From contig JADWOT020000003.1 in NCBI GenBank assembly GCA_036345935.2, forward strand, positions 21,656,509 to 21,720,508: DNA of 64,000 nt, read 5' to 3'. Position 1 is the stretch's first letter, and each line of letters opens with the position of its first letter. The position numbers and the translations under genes were made by a program. The DNA is from Taenia hydatigena. Taxonomy: Eukaryota > Platyhelminthes > Cestoda > Cyclophyllidea > Taeniidae. A model generated the notes under the pieces. It searched no databases. It was not told where the DNA came from and worked only from the letters and a program-made list of their open reading frames with translations. Below are positions 62,401-64,000 of this stretch, piece after piece.

Positions 62401-64000
62401 GAGTACTTATAGCTCCACTCAAGGCACTAATCGATTGATATATTTATGGAGCGACTGTTTCCTAATCTATGGCTACGTAGGCCACCCGGTGCCAGGACGG
62501 AAATCATCCACGCGAAGATCCTCGAAAAATAATGGTGCTTAAAAACTGGAGATCTGAGAAAGATGGTCCGTTTGAGAACACTACATGAATATTTATGACG
62601 GGAAGGATAAGGATCAGACATTTAAGCACAGAAAATAGCACCCGATGAAGTCTTACCTTTGAAATTTACCTTTGACAACCTTCCAGACTAGTTTTCATTT
62701 GTTTTGAAGCGAGAGCCTACCATTACCAGTTTCTATTGCACACTTTATTTGATGACTGTGATTTGGGTTCCGTTAGAACTACAAATGTAAATCGAAAATC
62801 CCCATCATTTTCGAGTGATCTCTACTTCATGGGATCGCAAGGCAGCATTCAAGCTGCGTTAGCGAGGTGAAGTGGTTAATGAAGAAATATCTCGTTTGTC
62901 GGCCAATTGAATTCTTTCCAACATTAAACCACCCATTCACCAGAAAGTAAATGGACCAGTGAAGCGTGCCTGGGCTCAAAAAGACAGTAGCTGACCCCAA
63001 GACCCAAGAGAGACAATATGAGTTGTCTGAGCCCCTTCCCTCCATCGTAGAGAAGACTGCTGAAACAGACACCGCCACCGCTCTCGTTAGTTGCGGAGAC
63101 AGCGGCATCCATGAGACGGCCAAAGGCCTCACGCTCACTCGGCTGAAGGATGATGATGCTTTCTCCACAGCTGTCTAGCCCCGTGCGGCCCGCCCGGCCA
63201 ACCATTTGTTTGTATTGACTCCAACTCAGAAACGCCGATCCCACGTAGGGCTTACGAATTATTACTCTGAAGAAAAAACTTCATTAGCTATAAGTCCTTT
63301 AGCTAAATGATACTTTGTCGACATTACCTTCTAGCGGGAAGGTTCACTCCAGCTGCGAGTGTAGAAGTGCAGCAAATCACCCTTAAGGTGTCGCCTTCGA
63401 GGAAAGCCTCCTCCAGAGCCCGCCTTTCTTCCTGAACCAGGCCAGAATGGTGGTATGCAACCCCTCGGGGTACTGTGGCTTCCAAAATGGGACAACAACT
63501 TTCAAGAGCATCGATACTTTGCTCACGTTGGGCATCAAGACGTAAGTTGGCGAGGAGTTGTCGCCTCCGCCTTCGTATCTCTTCCCTCACCGTTTCATCG
63601 ATCCGCGAGGGCAGAAGTTCAGCCAGCAAAAGAGCGGTATTCTCACAATGCGCTTTTGTGGGACAAAAGACTAGACAGGAGGGAGAACGAGAAGAATTTT
63701 CTGTTGGAGCCGTAAGGACTTCAGCGACAAGGCCTACTAAGTGGTCGGGATCTCGCTTTTGCACCGCTTCTGAGTACTGAAAAAAAACGGATCATATCGC
63801 ATGGAATACAGCGGACGCACCTTGAAATTAACAACTCTTTCGTGTTCCAGACGTTCTGAAAGGCAGGAGTGTTTTGCCATGGGAGAAGAAAGCGGGAGAA
63901 TCCTGAATATGTGATCCCCCACCTTTACATACTCCACCAGATCCACCGGTCGAAAGTTGTTTGTGTACAGTTCGGCATCGAGAAATGCAGTCAGTTCGGA
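59460..64000 (-). CDS. HELQ: HELQ, Ski2-like DNA repair helicase (C-terminal part; 5' end beyond window)
   Basis: HELQ is a nuclear superfamily 2 3'-5' DNA helicase for stalled-fork and double-strand-break repair. Exons in the window: 64000-63821, 63776-63328, 63266-62996, 62361-62074, 60972-60617, 60150-59814, 59738-59460, giving 719 residues and a TAA stop. Motif IV is [16 protein letters not shown], followed by [20 protein letters not shown], motif [19 protein letters not shown] and motif [15 protein letters not shown]. The winged-helix/ratchet part has [30 protein letters not shown] and [16 protein letters not shown]. The C-terminal helix-hairpin-helix segment is [16 protein letters not shown] then [17 protein letters not shown]. 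All have close human HELQ counterparts. Walker A and the DExH box lie upstream of the window. Introns of 44 and 61 nt occur early. The junction 60617/60150 is the least certain: it adds a short [10 protein letters not shown] insert. Confidence 0.96.
60973..62073. other. HELQ intron, 1.1 kb
   Basis: A phase-0 intron with GTGGGT donor on the minus strand. The flanking exons join as [18 protein letters not shown], matching human FHITKLGRASFKG, so no coding sequence is missing. A 114-codon minus-strand open frame at 61310-61654 has no recognised content. Confidence 0.7.
62362..62995. other. HELQ intron, 634 nt
   Basis: A phase-0 intron. The flanking exons join as LSLLGLG-LAKNL, matching human LSLIGLK-IATNL, so the join is well supported. 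Nothing else is recognised within. Confidence 0.75.

Noticed and set aside
1..64000. CRISPR arrays, rRNA genes, prophage or bacterial operons
   Set aside because: No regularly spaced repeats, no rRNA-like sequence and no contiguous bacterial-style coding were seen. The window is intron-rich eukaryotic DNA.

Overview
This is nuclear DNA from a metazoan, most likely a parasitic flatworm and plausibly a tapeworm. The genes are animal genes split into many small exons. Introns come in two size classes: kilobase introns, and micro-introns of only 30-44 nt. No bacterial operons or RNA genes were seen. Gene models were built by reading exons on both strands, matching them to remembered family sequences, and requiring AG/GT splice sites with a compatible phase at every junction. 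No alignment could be run.

Layout. (1) 1509-2918, minus: a DOK-family adaptor (PH plus IRS-type PTB domain), closest by eye to DOK7. (2) 3138-3383, plus: a possible small secreted protein. (3) 4683-5321: a foldback element with two inverted arms of about 210 bp. (4) 5747-32496, plus: a SHANK/ProSAP postsynaptic scaffold gene of 19 exons, with the N-terminal SPN domain, ankyrin repeats, a PDZ domain and proline-rich segments. No SH3 or SAM domain was found. (5) 37857-52721, plus: a 17-exon gene for a 614-residue disordered, basic, proline/serine-rich protein that I do not recognise. (6) 52722-56734: a gene-poor stretch. (7) 56735-57883, minus: LENG1, a spliceosome-associated protein. (8) 58204-58661, plus: NDUFA7, a complex I accessory subunit, divergent from LENG1 across 320 bp. 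(9) 59460-64000, minus: the C-terminal part of the DNA repair helicase HELQ, running off the right edge.

Functional picture. LENG1, NDUFA7 and HELQ are housekeeping genes packed within about 8 kb. The left half is a long neural-type locus with large introns. The DOK-like and SHANK genes, both related to postsynaptic organisation in other animals, lie head to head about 2.8 kb apart, with the foldback element and the candidate secreted protein between them. The most novel items are the unrecognised 614-residue gene, the domain-reduced SHANK with a suspicious frame conflict in exon 18, the foldback element, and the micro-introns.
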